A DNA stretch of 64,000 bases from Lichenostomus cassidix (lineage: Eukaryota; Chordata; Aves; Passeriformes; Meliphagidae). Shown here piece by piece: positions 26,751-38,176 of the stretch. The notes below the pieces were generated by a model. It was given only the letters and a program-made list of their open reading frames with translations. It had not been told where the DNA came from and made no database searches. The stretch is taken from NCBI GenBank assembly GCA_008360975.2, contig CM039193.1, forward strand, positions 9,228,501 to 9,292,500. Direction: 5' to 3'. The stretch's first letter is position 1; every line of letters begins with the position of its first letter. The position numbers and the translations under genes were made by a program.

Positions 26751-29700
26751 AGAAGGGAAAGGAGAGAGTGGCTTGGAGAGGGGAAAGATGTGGCAGCTAC
26801 AGGAATGACCTGTGAAGAACACTTGCACCTTCCTCCACCAATACCCTTCTCCTCTGGCTAAATCACTGTACACCAGGAGTGAGTCATTCTGGGGATAACT
26901 ACAGCTGCATGATGCTTTGTATATTTAATAATGTATTTAATGTGCCTGCAATTCAGATCACAAATACCCTTTGCAATGGTGTGACTGCTGCCTAAAAAAC
27001 ATCCTGATGGGCTTGAGGCAATGCTCTTTCTAAAGGAATCCAGTTTCTAATTACCTTGGAATGCCACATAAAATGTAGGCAATTGTTAGTCAGCCATACC
27101 TGGGCACCATCTGCATGCAGTGGTCTCCAGGAATGTGTGGTTACTGCAGGGGTGCACCTGAAATCTTGCAAGGAAGCTTTAATGTCCTCATTGTGACCTG
27201 TCTCTCAGGTGTTGCTTGTTGCCTCAGAGCCTGTGTAGGCTTGACTGCCCTGTCTGATCATTTTGATCCAGACCTGTTTTCCTGTTGTCTGCCCCATGAC
27301 ATATGTGCATCAATTCTCATAAAGAATAAAGAAAGCAATTCCATAATTTTCATTCAAATCTCCACATCCTACTAAGCTTTGTGCCGCTTCTTAAAAATGA
27401 ATTAATAGTTGAGTAAAAGGGGTTTATAGTACAATATATTTTGGAGAAGAAATATTCTTAAGTGGTCACTCTGCAGGTAATTGGACAGAATATTTCTATT
27501 ACAAAAAGCTTTTTCTAGGGAGCTCTTCTATAATGCTAGCTCTGTTCTGCAGTAGGTCTGTAACTGCGTGTCAGGGATGTCAGCTAATGTGAAGGTGGGT
27601 GATCACAAAAGTACAAAACAAGGTCTTCATAGTGCTTCTTACAGCTTTCAGAAAATAATTTTCTCTGTTCTTACTTTTTTTTTTCTTTGAAAAGAAGAAG
27701 ACAGTCAAAGCATCTTTTTGCCAAATGTACAGCTTTAAAACTTGGTTTTCTTGGCCATAATTCATCCAGTGTTGATTCTGGCTTGGATTCTGTGTGTTCA
27801 TCTTTGTAGAGTAATAAGATTTTCAGTATTGTTCCCAGTGGCCCTTGCACAGAAATACACTCTTGGAATAAGAGGTGTAGCTCTAGAGAGTCAGCTTCTG
27901 CAGGTTTTTTGTGCCTTTGAGCACCAGAAACAACACCCAGGAAAGCAATAATGAACAAACCTCTAACTTTTAATGCTTTCTTGCGCAACTACTGCGTTTC
28001 AGCATGTGAACAGCTGCTGAGGTAGCAGAGAGTGTGCACTTGCTGCCTCTTCTCATATGTAATCAAAAGGTACAAATGAGAAGGCATCTTTCCCATAAAC
28101 TGGGTCACTGGGTTAATAGAGTTTTGAAAATATCCCCTCCTAACCCATGCCATTAATATCTCAGCATCCATCTAGATTTTAATACTGTCATATGCTCATG
28201 ATTTGCGTGTCTGTCATCTGCTTGCTCTGAGGTTTTTCCCTTAGTTGAGGAAATACTCTGCAAGATCAAGATCACTGCTGAATGCAGGATGATGCTCTGA
28301 CTGGCAACAATTCATCTTCATTTGAACACTAAATATTCCAATTCTCTAGCTAATGAAAGGCTTGATTTAGGATAGCAACTTCGTGACTGTTCCAGGAAGA
28401 GTTTGAAAAGGCAATATTGAGCTGTACTTTACACAAATTCAGTTTTTAAAAACTAGCTGAGCTTTTGAAATTTCCAAGTCTGGTACCCATTCCCTAGATT
28501 CTTGTGTCTTCTGCTGCCATGGGTTTGACTGAGACACTCTTGTATGGGTAGTGTTTGCACTGCTTTCTTCCTGGGTTTTATTATATTCTTTTTGATAGTG
28601 ATTCAGCAGAAAATTCTAGGGTTTAGGGGGAGGAGGAATAGGGGAAGCAGTTACTGAGCTGTATTTGCTGTTCTGTCAAAAGAGATTAATCTTCTCTCTA
28701 GTTTACAGATTGCTAAAGTTTGGAACTTAATTCAAGAGACTTGAGCTGTTCTCTTGGCAAACATGTCCTTCTCCTTGGCCATTCTAGGGGAAACCCAGAT
28801 GATGCTGTTAGACAGCTCATACAGGTGGGGCTGGATCCCTTCCCTAGTGCCTTCTTGAACAGCACTGCTGAGACATGACATAAAACATTAGCTTGACTTT
28901 CTTGTTAGTTCAAACACGAAATGCTTCATCCTTCTCCCCATACCTTTTGGGTCCAGGTGCTCCTACTTCTTGGATCTCCAGTCTGGGCAGGGTGGTTGGC
29001 ACACTGTTACTCCTAACAGTGTGGCCTTCCTTGATCTGATCATGGCAACAGGAAAAGCTGCTGTGCTAACAGGTATGTGACCCCTTTGGGACTGGTAACA
29101 GGATCTTGCAAGGAGGCACCAGATGCCTGGTTTTCTGAGCAGCAGGAGTGCAGATTTCATCTGAAGAAGGACTCTGTCCTCCTTGCCCTGCAGCAGCAAG
29201 ACTGAATGTACATGAGCTCATTGTGTTCATTTCAGATGTCTCTGAATGTACTTTTTCTCCCCCTCCCTTCTTTCTGAGAAATAGGCTTCACTCTGCCTTT
29301 GCTCTTAGGGATCCTCCTCTCCTTCTTTAAGTGCATCTCTCCCAGAGAGATCACAGGATCAAGCCAACCCCTTTTCCTCATGTAATGCAAATCCCATCTA
29401 GTCCAGGTAGTCAAGATTCCCAATGAGCTTTACATGCAGTCTGTGAGAGCAAAAGGTTGGAGTTGTCACTGTGATTAGCAGAATGAAGGCAATTTCTCTA
29501 CATTTAAATGGAAGACAGTTGTTCTCTCAACCAGCTCCTTTAAATCTCCTCCCAGCCTAGAGCTTAGCAGCCAGGTCCCAGCCACCCTGAGGTTTGTGGC
29601 ATTGTGTTCTGACTTCTGTGGCATAATGACTTTTCTGCCCATGTCCAAATGACACTGACTACCAGTTACAAAAGGAAAATGGTAAATTCATCTGTTATCT

Positions 29701-30539
29701 GCTCTCTCTCCTGCAAGATTTACTTCCATCAGGGATTTTTACAGCCCAGTGCTATGTCTTTCGTGATGGGGATGTGTGGTGGAGGAAATTTATTGTTCCC
29801 TTCCTAATAGATAGCTGTAATTTCATTTTGGAACAACCACTTTATGAGCAAGAAAACGATTCCATTACGCCACCACACAGCATTGGGAGCATCTGTGGCA
29901 GTGGGGCATTTGGATTAAAGAGAGTAAAGGCTGCACATCTGCTGCCCTCCACCCCTATTCACAGAACAAAGTGTTAATCCTAAAGAAAAGAGAGCAATTA
30001 GCTTGTAAACCCTTCCCGAACTCACTAGAAGATTAGCCATTTTCAATTAAAGCTTTTCAGCTGGAAAGATAATGGGCTAAAATTTCCAGCTTTTAAAAAA
30101 TACTATTATTGACCATGTGGCTTTATTTCTGTCAATTTACATCCTTTATAATTAGCTACCCTGGGATAATGAGGACTGCCTCACGCCATACCATGATCCC
30201 CACTCTCTCCCCTTACAATGCAAACAGCAAACTGACTTCGTGGTCGGTTTTTGACCTGTTGCAGCTCTCATGGATCACTGCTGTTGTCTGGACTCACGCT
30301 GGGGATGAGTCTAAGCAGTATTTTATAGGTTATTGTAACGTACGAGTAAAAGGATAAACCTTTACAGATTGCTGTGAGCGTGCTCTAACTCTTCCCGGGG
30401 AGACTGGATGGGAGCAGGGAGGCTGATCCCATCTTGCAAACCTGCAGTAACAAGCAATTTGCGGTCCCTCAGGGTCCCGCGTGTTCTAAAGACAAAATAC
30501 TTCATAAATCACTGGTCTCAGCACTTGGGGTTACCCGGA

Positions 30540-30970
30540 GCTGTGTGTGGCTCTGCCTTGCCCCAGCTTGGGAGGTAAGACTCGACAAGCCGGAGCGGGA
30601 GCCAAGGCGGCAGCTGGAAACACCTCGCCCCAGAACTCGCGTCTGCGGCAGCTCTGTTCAGCGCTTCTGAGCGCTGCATCCCCCCGGGGAGCCGGGAGCC
30701 TTCCTGAGGCACCAGGGGAGCCTGACCTGCTTTCACCCCGCGCTGGGAAGCTGCTGGCTGTGGTGTTAAAATGCCTTTTGGGTCACGTCTGTCTGCTTTC
30801 TATGCTTCTGCTGCCACTGCTGAGTGTGGCACTGGTGCTGCTCAGCGTGGTCTGTGCTGCCGACACGGCGTGGGGGAGAGCTGGGGCTGGAGGTGACACC
30901 GGCTCGTGGCCTCGTCCAGCGCTGTGCCCACGCTCAGCCGGACACCCCTGTCTGCACGGCCTTGTGTCCC
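30540..30970 (+). promoter_or_regulatory. GC- and CpG-rich island, function unknown
   Basis: This stretch is clearly richer in G+C and CpG than its surroundings; words such as CCGGAGCGGGAGCC, CTCGCGTCTGCGGC and CCCCCCGGGGAGCCGGGAG cluster together. An ORF of 146 codons (30547-30987) runs through it. That ORF contains a hydrophobic run (LLLPLLSVALVLLSVV) that would look like a signal peptide from the internal Met at 30801, but the frame ends at a stop without a convincing donor and no family is recognised. It could be an orphan CpG island, an enhancer or an unannotated promoter inside the intron. Confidence 0.35.
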
Positions 30971-33953
30971 CTGCTACCACGAGTTAATGTCACCTGCTGT
31001 GGCTCTGGTCACTACATGCGACCCTGGGCATAGCTGTCCCTGTGCTGCTGGGAGTGGCTGTGCTATGTCTGAGCAAAAACAGAGGAGGAAGGCTGACCTT
31101 TCAGGGAGCTGCTTGGCCATGCAGGGCGAGGTGCCTCACATGAGCTACCTTCTCAGTCAAGGACTTCTGAACGAGGTGAGCTCACTGAGATATCTGAATG
31201 CAAAGCCATCCAGAGCTCTGACTCCTGGGTGCTGCGTGAGCTGTGCTTCTTCTGAGTCACCAATATTATTGGTATTGCTTCTAGTTCCTGGCTGTCTCCC
31301 ATACAGACCTTGGCCAGGTCTCACCTAGCTTGTCTCTTCTAGAAGAGTTGCACAGCATAGCTGCTGCATGGTAGCATGCTAGAGCACATAAAAAAAACAT
31401 TTAAGCTTTTTTTGGTTGAGGAATACGGCTTGATGCTCTTGGGATTTCACTGGCCTTATCGTGCTACTGATACTAGCGTTGTCTTTTGCAGTCAGCGCTT
31501 TTCCAGCTATTTCTTTGTTGAAATGCGTATGAAAATGTGCCTTGGAAAATATTTTATATCTGAACTAGTTAATACAGCACCTTGGAGAGAAGGTGTCTGA
31601 TGCAACAGAGTACAAATGAAGCCTCATTAAGCAGGAATTCAGTGATTCTACTGAATGCCCCAGCAATTAAATTTCATCTCGTTTCATATGCAGGTCAGGA
31701 GAGTTTGGAAAGAGAATAGAGGCAGCAGAGCAATGTGGCTCTGTACTATGCAAATTAGTGTTAACATGGCATTTCATTTATTGTTAATGCATTGTTACAC
31801 TGCTACTCATTGAAAAGAAACTGTGTGACAACGGATAAGACTGATGACCCACTTGCTTATTTTTCCATCTGCATTGGCAGCATTGCCTCTGAACAGACCA
31901 GTGCCAAGATAAATCCTTTAAGGGGAAGATGCAGAGGTTTTTCTTCCCACAGGCAGGAGTGGAGTTGGATGCTGACTAAGACCTGTCCTTCAGGCTGTAG
32001 TGTTGCCTCTCTCTCTGTCTTTTGGGGCAAGATGTGGCATGGCCACATCCCTGCTACTAGAAAGGTCCTTTGCCTGGGCTCAAACACTGCATCCTTTTGG
32101 ATCAAGAGTAAGTAGTCTTCAGTCCCTACTGCTGCAAAGACCTGAGCTCTTGTGGCATGTAGCATAGTAGGGGGTTCAGGGATGCTGATGTGCTTTGCAG
32201 CCCTGTCCATACACTCACACCTCTGCTCCCTGCTCTCCTTTGGGCTGGTTGAGCTCTAGGGTTGTGTCCTGTTCTTGGAGGGCTACAGTGCCAGTTTCCC
32301 ATTTTCTCTCTATTTTCAAAGGTCTGTAACAGAATACGTTTTCTCTCATCTGTATTTTGATTGATGTGGTCCATGTGATGGAGCTTGCTTCACCTAAATT
32401 GCCCACCCATAATGTGGACGGAAGGTGGATGCTGGCCAGCTGCCACAGAGACTCATCACTATTTTCATTCTTGGTGACATTAATAAAATATAAAGAAGAA
32501 ACAGCATTTTTGCGGAAGAGGAGAGATCACGAACAGGGCATTTCAGGGCAGCCACGGGTGCAAATATTAAAGTACCAAGTGCAGCTGCCATGCACTCACT
32601 GTAAATTGGAGTGGTTTAATGACCTTAAAACTGGAAATCAGTCCCATCACTGAAAAGCTTAGACGCTTGCTTGCCCCCCAGTTTTTTTGCTCTTGTCAAA
32701 TGGCTGTCATTCCAGTGCATGGTTCACTAAAAGCTGGGAAGATGGGAGCTATTAGGCATGTTGTTTCCTCCAGTGGTATGGTACTGCTTCTGGTTTCAGT
32801 GTCTGCATGGTTCCTCCAATCATACACATGCTTGAGGATTTTACCAGTGTCCCAAGGCTGTGGGATACCAGCCAGCTACATGGCTATGAAAGATTTGAAG
32901 GGGGTAAAAACCAATTAGGAGAATCCCCAAATGGAGGGGTGTATTTTGCCTAGAAAAAGTGCTTGTTCTGTGCAATAAAGCCACAGAAGTAGAGATAAAT
33001 GGAAGAAACATGCTCTGTCTACCTGAAAGTGTTGAACCCACTTTCAGATGCCGTGCATGCAACTTCCAGAGCTCTGCTCCTTTTGGACCAGATTATAAAC
33101 TCCCACCTTGTCCTGGCATGGCTGGTGATTGTTGGTGGATCATTAACCTCCTGCTGTATTGCTTATTGCTGTGTCTTGTCAACCGCATCTCCATTTGGCT
33201 TAAAAAATCATCGTAAAGCCAAGATTCACTTTTGTTGGGATGACCTTTGCTAACAAGGTCCCTGAACAAGCTCTTTTGTATCATTAGAGCTGCCTGGGGA
33301 ATAAAGGACCTTGTGCTTTGCTGCAGCCTATTTGTCTTCCACTGTTTCTCTTATCAGCACTGGGGTCCCCAACACTATAGTGTCCTACTCTGATTACCCA
33401 GAAAAATGTGCAGGAGCCATTTTATTGTGCTCTGGTGATGGAGGGAATGGATGGGGTAGTTGGAAGTACCTTTAGCAGTGCTCTCTGTCTCAGTGCTCTG
33501 CATGTGTGCATGCAGCAAGGGTTCTAATTGCTTATTGGATGGGTCAATTTATCTTTCAGTGTTCATTACCCGTAATAAATTAATGTTTAGGACTGGCTGG
33601 TGGAATTTGCACTTAAAGAAAAGAACAATCAAGGGCTTCTTCCTCTGGCTCCATTATTAAGCTGTTTAAATACCCTTTTCTTTAAAGATTTTTTTCCAAG
33701 TCTCTTCTCCATTTACCATAAAAATATATTGATGAGACAGTGCATTGCATTTTGGGGTAGTATGTAAAAATCAGGGCATCTGCTTAGACCATAGCTGAGG
33801 CCTGAGGCTGATATGCAGTTGTCGGGGGTTTCTAAATAAGCACAACTACATAAAATTGGAGCAGATGAAATGGAGCAAATGTACAGCCAGTGGGTAGCTG
33901 GATAATCAGCTGTGAAGTCTCTTCCACCAAGAGAGTGATGGGTCTTCCTTTTG

Positions 33954-33986
33954 TCCCTCCTCCCCCTCCTCCTCCTCCTCCTCCCT
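33954..33986. repeat. (CCT)n microsatellite
   Basis: There is a pyrimidine tract of CCT units with one interruption (TCCCTCCTCCCCCTCCTCCT and onward), ending at CCCTGTCT. Confidence 0.85.
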
Positions 33987-36971
33987 GTCTGTTGCGACCA
34001 AAAATCAATCAAGGAAGGGTGTAGGCTCTCCTAACTTCTTGACTTTGTGCAGAGATGGTTGGAATTCCCAGTAAAAACCATCTTTCCCAGTAGGACAACT
34101 GGAAGCACTGGGTCTGCTGTGCCAGAAACAAGCCTTGAGAGGGTGGATGAGCAGGAAGCTGAGTCCCCAGTTGCAGTCAGACCCCTGATGTGCAGGCATG
34201 TATTATTAAATGGGAGAAGTAGGATGAAAAGAAGGAGATGGCAACGGAAAATCTTAATTTAACATCTGAATTTAAAAGAAGTAGAAAGCATCTGTGTCAG
34301 TCTCTTCTGAACCTTCCCTAACCCAAAGCAATTTCTGTTGCTATTAATATAATTTTATATGCGGTTGGAACTTCGGCATTTCTCTGTGCTCTGTAAGTGC
34401 GTGTGGTTGGGGGTTTTTCCTCATCATTTTCTTGTGGCTGACTGTTCATTATGTTCATTCAGCTATCTTCAGAGAGTCTCCTGAGACTTCCTAATGTGGA
34501 GTGATGTAAGATTGTCTCCATGTTCTCCACAGCTCAGAGCGTGTTCAGTGCTAAATGGTTCATTTCAGGATCTTGCCTGAGCGTTCCACAGTCCTGTGAC
34601 TTCTGACAAGGATCCTTTTGGATGTGGTTAAATAAGTTATGGTTACAAATATCCATCCAAAATTGGACTAAGTGATGGATATTCTGTGATCTTCCCTCTG
34701 CTGTCCTCCCTGTCTTGTTTGCATAAAAGTGTATTCTGTAAATGTCATCCCAACCAATTCAGGCCATGTAAGGTTTGCATCATCACTCTCACCGAGGTTC
34801 TGCGAGGATTTGTAAGTCAGCTCTGGGGAAAGATGTTATGAGGTTCACGAGCAGGGCAGGATGTATTTGGTACAAGAAATGCTAAACCAAGCACTAGTAC
34901 ATGTCTGTGCATGTAAGGGTAGATACTTTTTACTTACAACAAATGAATTTTACTCAAAGGTCAGCCTGTTCTTGAGAAAAGTAAATGCCCATTTCTCTAG
35001 AGTGGGGCTTATTCACTGGCATCACCACTTTGGTTGTATGGATGAGAGCCAAGAGCCTGCACAGATGGATGTTCCAGCAGGGACTACCCAGAAGCTCTCT
35101 AGCCATGGACTGTCCTCAGCCTGGGCTGTCTTTCCACTCAAGCATTTTATACTGAAGGGGGAATCCAAGAAAGCATCTCTAAAACGCTCTTTCATCCTGG
35201 GATGGTAATAGGAGATCAGAATATGCCAAGAAAGCAGAACTGAGTTTTTTTTTGTTTTATTTTTTTTCTAGTGAAAAGACTTTTTTAACATCCCACCTCC
35301 ACAAAATCAACTTCTTTTTAAAACCATGCATTTGTAGGTGAGGCTTGTTATGTAGTTGATACTGCCAGAGCATATAGAGCTGCTAATTCTGAGCACACAA
35401 GCTTAAAATTTATGTCAAGAAGGTACAGGACAATTTACAGACTGTTCCTGAAAAATCAGAGCTCTACATACTGTTCCTCGAGTTTGCCAGTGTAGTTTAG
35501 GTTGATGCCTCATGCTGTTTCATGACACCTACACATGTTGATGCTATACCATATGTTTTTGGGCTGCCTCGTTTTGTTGGGGTGTGTGGTGTATCCTTTC
35601 CCTTCCACATTAGAAACTCAAGCTGTTCACTTCAACTGGTTTTAATATATGCCACCTGAAACATGAAGAAAGTGTTGTGTTTGTGGATTTTGGCCAGAAA
35701 CCATAGAGTAAACATCTTTATCGTCTCTAGGCTCCTGGTGCACTGGTGTCTTGCCAAGCAGCTCAACAAATGCCACCAGCAATTCTGGACTTGAAATGCC
35801 CAAATGCTTCTTCTTTCTCCACCAGCATCAGAGCAATGGGGCAGCTCCAGCCAGTTCTCATCCTCAAAAATAAGCAGCTTCAGCTGTGTATTAAACCTGT
35901 CCTCACACACTTTCTTCGTGCAGCACATATTCTGGGAAGAATTTTATGGTGGTGTAAACACATCAAATTGTTTTTAGCTTTTCTTTAAAACACCATTTTG
36001 GAGACATCCAAAGCAATGGGCTATTCTCGAATTAGCAGCTTCTTGTATTTGTGGTGCAACTGGTGATGTTTTTTCCTTTAAGATGAAGTTTCTCTGCAGC
36101 AAAAGCATTAATAGCTGCGTGAAAAGATTTCTAATTATAAATTTTGCCTCAATTACTAATTAAGTCTATTGTCAGACGGAACAACTTCTTTTAAACAAAT
36201 TATGGACCAAAATATCTCCTTTGTAAGTAGTTTTTTATTACTTAGTAATTTTATTGCTTTTGTATAAGTTGTCTCTTCATGAAACAGCTGAGTTTGAACC
36301 ACAATAGTGATGCTGCTGCATTTCAATCTGAACAAGACCTCTGGCACTAGGCTGAAACCCAATTATCCTCTTCCACACAGAGTTAGGGTCCCCAGGTCTG
36401 TAAAAATTTCCTGCTGGCACAGTCAGATGTGTTTAGGTCCTCTTGATTTATCCTGATTTCTTTCCTAAGGAAACAAGGCAACCTTGCTGCTTCTGCAAGA
36501 GCTTCCTTCTAAATTTGTAACCTCTTGGCCACTTTCAGACAAATCTAGTAGCAGTCTCAACCATGACTGGACCCTCATACAAAAGTATAGATGCCATTTG
36601 TGTTTTAGTCCATGCTTGTCTTGATCTCTCTTCACTGTTGGTGGGTATATTCTTGCTGTTACAGATGACAGTAGTTCTCAAGGGAGCAAGATGACTATGG
36701 GGAACACTGCCATGGGCTGGATGGCACAGTTTGCATGTCACAGCTTGGCTGAAAAGGGAACCTGCACAGTGCTGGAGGCAGGATCTGACCCTGTGCACAC
36801 CCTTACAGCCCCATGGCCAGGGCACTCGCATCCCCTGCATGCTCTGCATCTTCAACACAAGTCAGCCAACTTTTCCATTTTAATGGTAAAGGAAGGAGAC
36901 ACTGGCTTACTGCAACCATTTCTTCCTAGGCCAGTGGTCTATCCCCACCGCCAGTGCAGGACCACTGCACT

Positions 36972-37025
36972 GGGAAGCCATGCAGCTTCTTGTTTCGAGG
37001 GAAGCCATGCAGCATCTTGTCCTGG
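36972..37025. repeat. Imperfect tandem duplication, 27-bp unit
   Basis: Two adjacent copies start with GGGAAGCCATGCAGC, then TTCTTGT or ATCTTGT, and diverge over the last five bases. The first 22 bases of the copies differ at one position. A third, more distant similarity (CCAGTGCAGGACCACTGCAC) precedes them but is not part of the array. This is a local duplication just upstream of the proximal promoter island. Confidence 0.8.
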
Positions 37026-37369
37026 AGGGCCAAACTCCCCGTGACCAGCTGGTTGCCAGCACTGCCCCCAAAACCTCCTCTCGCCAAAATCTCAACATAG
37101 GACTTGCGTGCGTTTTGCCCGTGCTGGTTCCTCCACCCTTCCTAAGGAAGGGTTAAACCGAGTTTTCAGCCAACGCTGTAGGGAGGACACAAGACTGCAG
37201 CCTCATATTCCCTCACGAGCACTGTGTGTGTGTGTTTGGGAGGCAGAGTAATGCTTTGACAGCAGCTTGACATTGCCTTGAAAGGTGCTGGAGGCTCTGC
37301 AAGCACTTGCCAAGAGGGGGTGGGGGAGAGGAAAGTGTGTCAGGCAACACTGCAGTCGCAGCCTCTTCT

Positions 37370-38100
37370 TGTGCTCAGCCCCGCTGCTGCTGCTGCTGCT
37401 GCTGCAACTCGGGGGCTGCTGCGCGGCTCCGCCGCCGGCCAAGTTCTGGCGCTGAGCGCGGCGCGGGGGCAGCGCTGCCTCCGCCGCAGCACCGCCTGCC
37501 CGCCCTCCTCCCGTTCATGCCTTTTTTTATTCCCCCACCCCCCGCCTGAAATGCCCGTGAAAGCCACCGAGGGGCTGGGGCAGGAAGGGGCCAGCACATC
37601 TCCGTGGGATGATGCCCGCTGTCCGCCGGCGGGGCGCGGGGTGGAATTCCGCCGGGAATGAAGTGCCCGCTCGACATTTGCTGCATCTGCCGGAGCGTCA
37701 GGGTTCAGTGGCTGCCTCTCCTTCGACCAGCTGTTCCGGTTAATCACTGCGCTTCCAACTTTTGTTTGGCAATGCCTGATGGCCAGTGGAGCCGACAGAA
37801 CTAGCACGGGATTTTTAGGACCTCTTAAAAAAAAACCCCCATACCCTTAATTTTCCTATTTTTACACAGGACTGGCGAGTCGCACGTTAAACAGCCGTGT
37901 AAAGATATTTCTTGCTAAAGGATTGCTACATTGCTGAGTGCTCGCAAACTGGAGAAGCCAGGACGATTTGCGTTCGATCTCACTGCCGGGAAGTGCGGGA
38001 GCCGCGTGTGCGCTGCAGCCGCGCTGGGCGGTGGGAGGCAGCCCGGGCTGCCCGGGAAGGGATTCCAGCGCAGGCAGGGAGAGAGAACGGAGCAGCTCTT
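37370..38100 (+). promoter_or_regulatory. GRIP2: CpG island, probable proximal GRIP2 promoter
   Basis: This is the strongest CpG cluster in the window. It includes GCGCGGCTCCGCCGCCGGCC near 37420, GCTGAGCGCGGCGCGGGGGC near 37450, CCGCTGTCCGCCGGCGGGGCGCGG near 37616-37640 (GC-box-like) and GGAGCCGCGTGTGCGCTGCA near 38000. No TATA box is evident, consistent with a CpG-island promoter. The island ends just before the ATG at 38137. A transcription start somewhere between 37.4 and 38.0 kb would produce the GRIP2 form that begins at that ATG. The ORFs on both strands here are GC-driven shadows. Confidence 0.6.
37383..37405. repeat. (GCT)n trinucleotide repeat in the CpG island
   Basis: There are seven GCT units plus GC, uninterrupted. 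The repeat lies in the probable promoter or 5' UTR of GRIP2. CTG/CAG runs of this kind are length-variable in many genomes. Confidence 0.9.
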
Positions 38101-38136
38101 GCAATTAGTTGAATGATTTGATAGATAACAGCAGAC
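37870..38136 (+). other. GRIP2: Probable 5' UTR of the proximal GRIP2 first exon
   Basis: The 267 bases before the ATG at 38137 are CpG-containing in their second half and contain an in-frame TAG at 38122-38124, so the reading frame starts at 38137. An acceptor-like sequence (TTTTCCTATTTTTACACAG) ends at 37869. The exon could therefore be a spliced 5' UTR exon receiving a leader from further up the island, or transcription could simply start within this stretch. The upstream ATGs at 37931 and 38113 do not lead into the GRIP2 frame. Confidence 0.4.
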
Positions 38137-38176
38137 ATGCTCTGTGGACTGAAAAAGGATTTGCAGTCAGACTTTG
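38137..38176 (+). CDS. GRIP2: Probable alternative first coding exon of GRIP2 (proximal, CpG-island promoter)
   Basis: ATG at 38137 has G at -3 and an in-frame TAG five codons upstream. The exon codes MLCGLKKDLQSDF plus one G and ends at the consensus donor TTTG|GTGAGT. The leftover G completes the Asp codon that opens the common exon at 59248, so the protein would read into [14 protein letters not shown] without a frame shift. GRIP1 and GRIP2 are known to use alternative N-terminal exons at this junction, and some isoforms carry a cysteine that is palmitoylated and targets the protein to membranes. Cys3 here, followed by basic KK, is a plausible acyl site, but that is inference. Position next to the strongest CpG island supports the call. 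Intron length would be 21 kb. Confidence 0.65.

Larger units (their letters stand above)
12776..37300 (+). other. Large intronic or intergenic interval before the proximal GRIP2 promoter
   Basis: If the distal first exon is used, this is GRIP2 intron; otherwise it is upstream DNA. I see no supported exon. ORFs such as 15038-15562 (+, 174 codons), 18376-18960 (-, 194 codons) and 30547-30987 (+, 146 codons) have no domain, and most are GC-driven. The interval contains two short repeats, a CR1-like fragment, a GC-rich island near 30.6-30.97 kb, and several AT-rich stretches that look like conserved non-coding elements (around 19.08-19.15, 24.48-24.64 and 31.60-31.80 kb). Confidence 0.45.

Noticed and set aside
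37340..37807. ORFs on both strands (up to 155 codons) over the CpG island
   Set aside because: High GC suppresses stop codons. The alanine/serine/arginine and glutamine runs come from the CpG-rich DNA and the GCT repeat, not from a protein gene.
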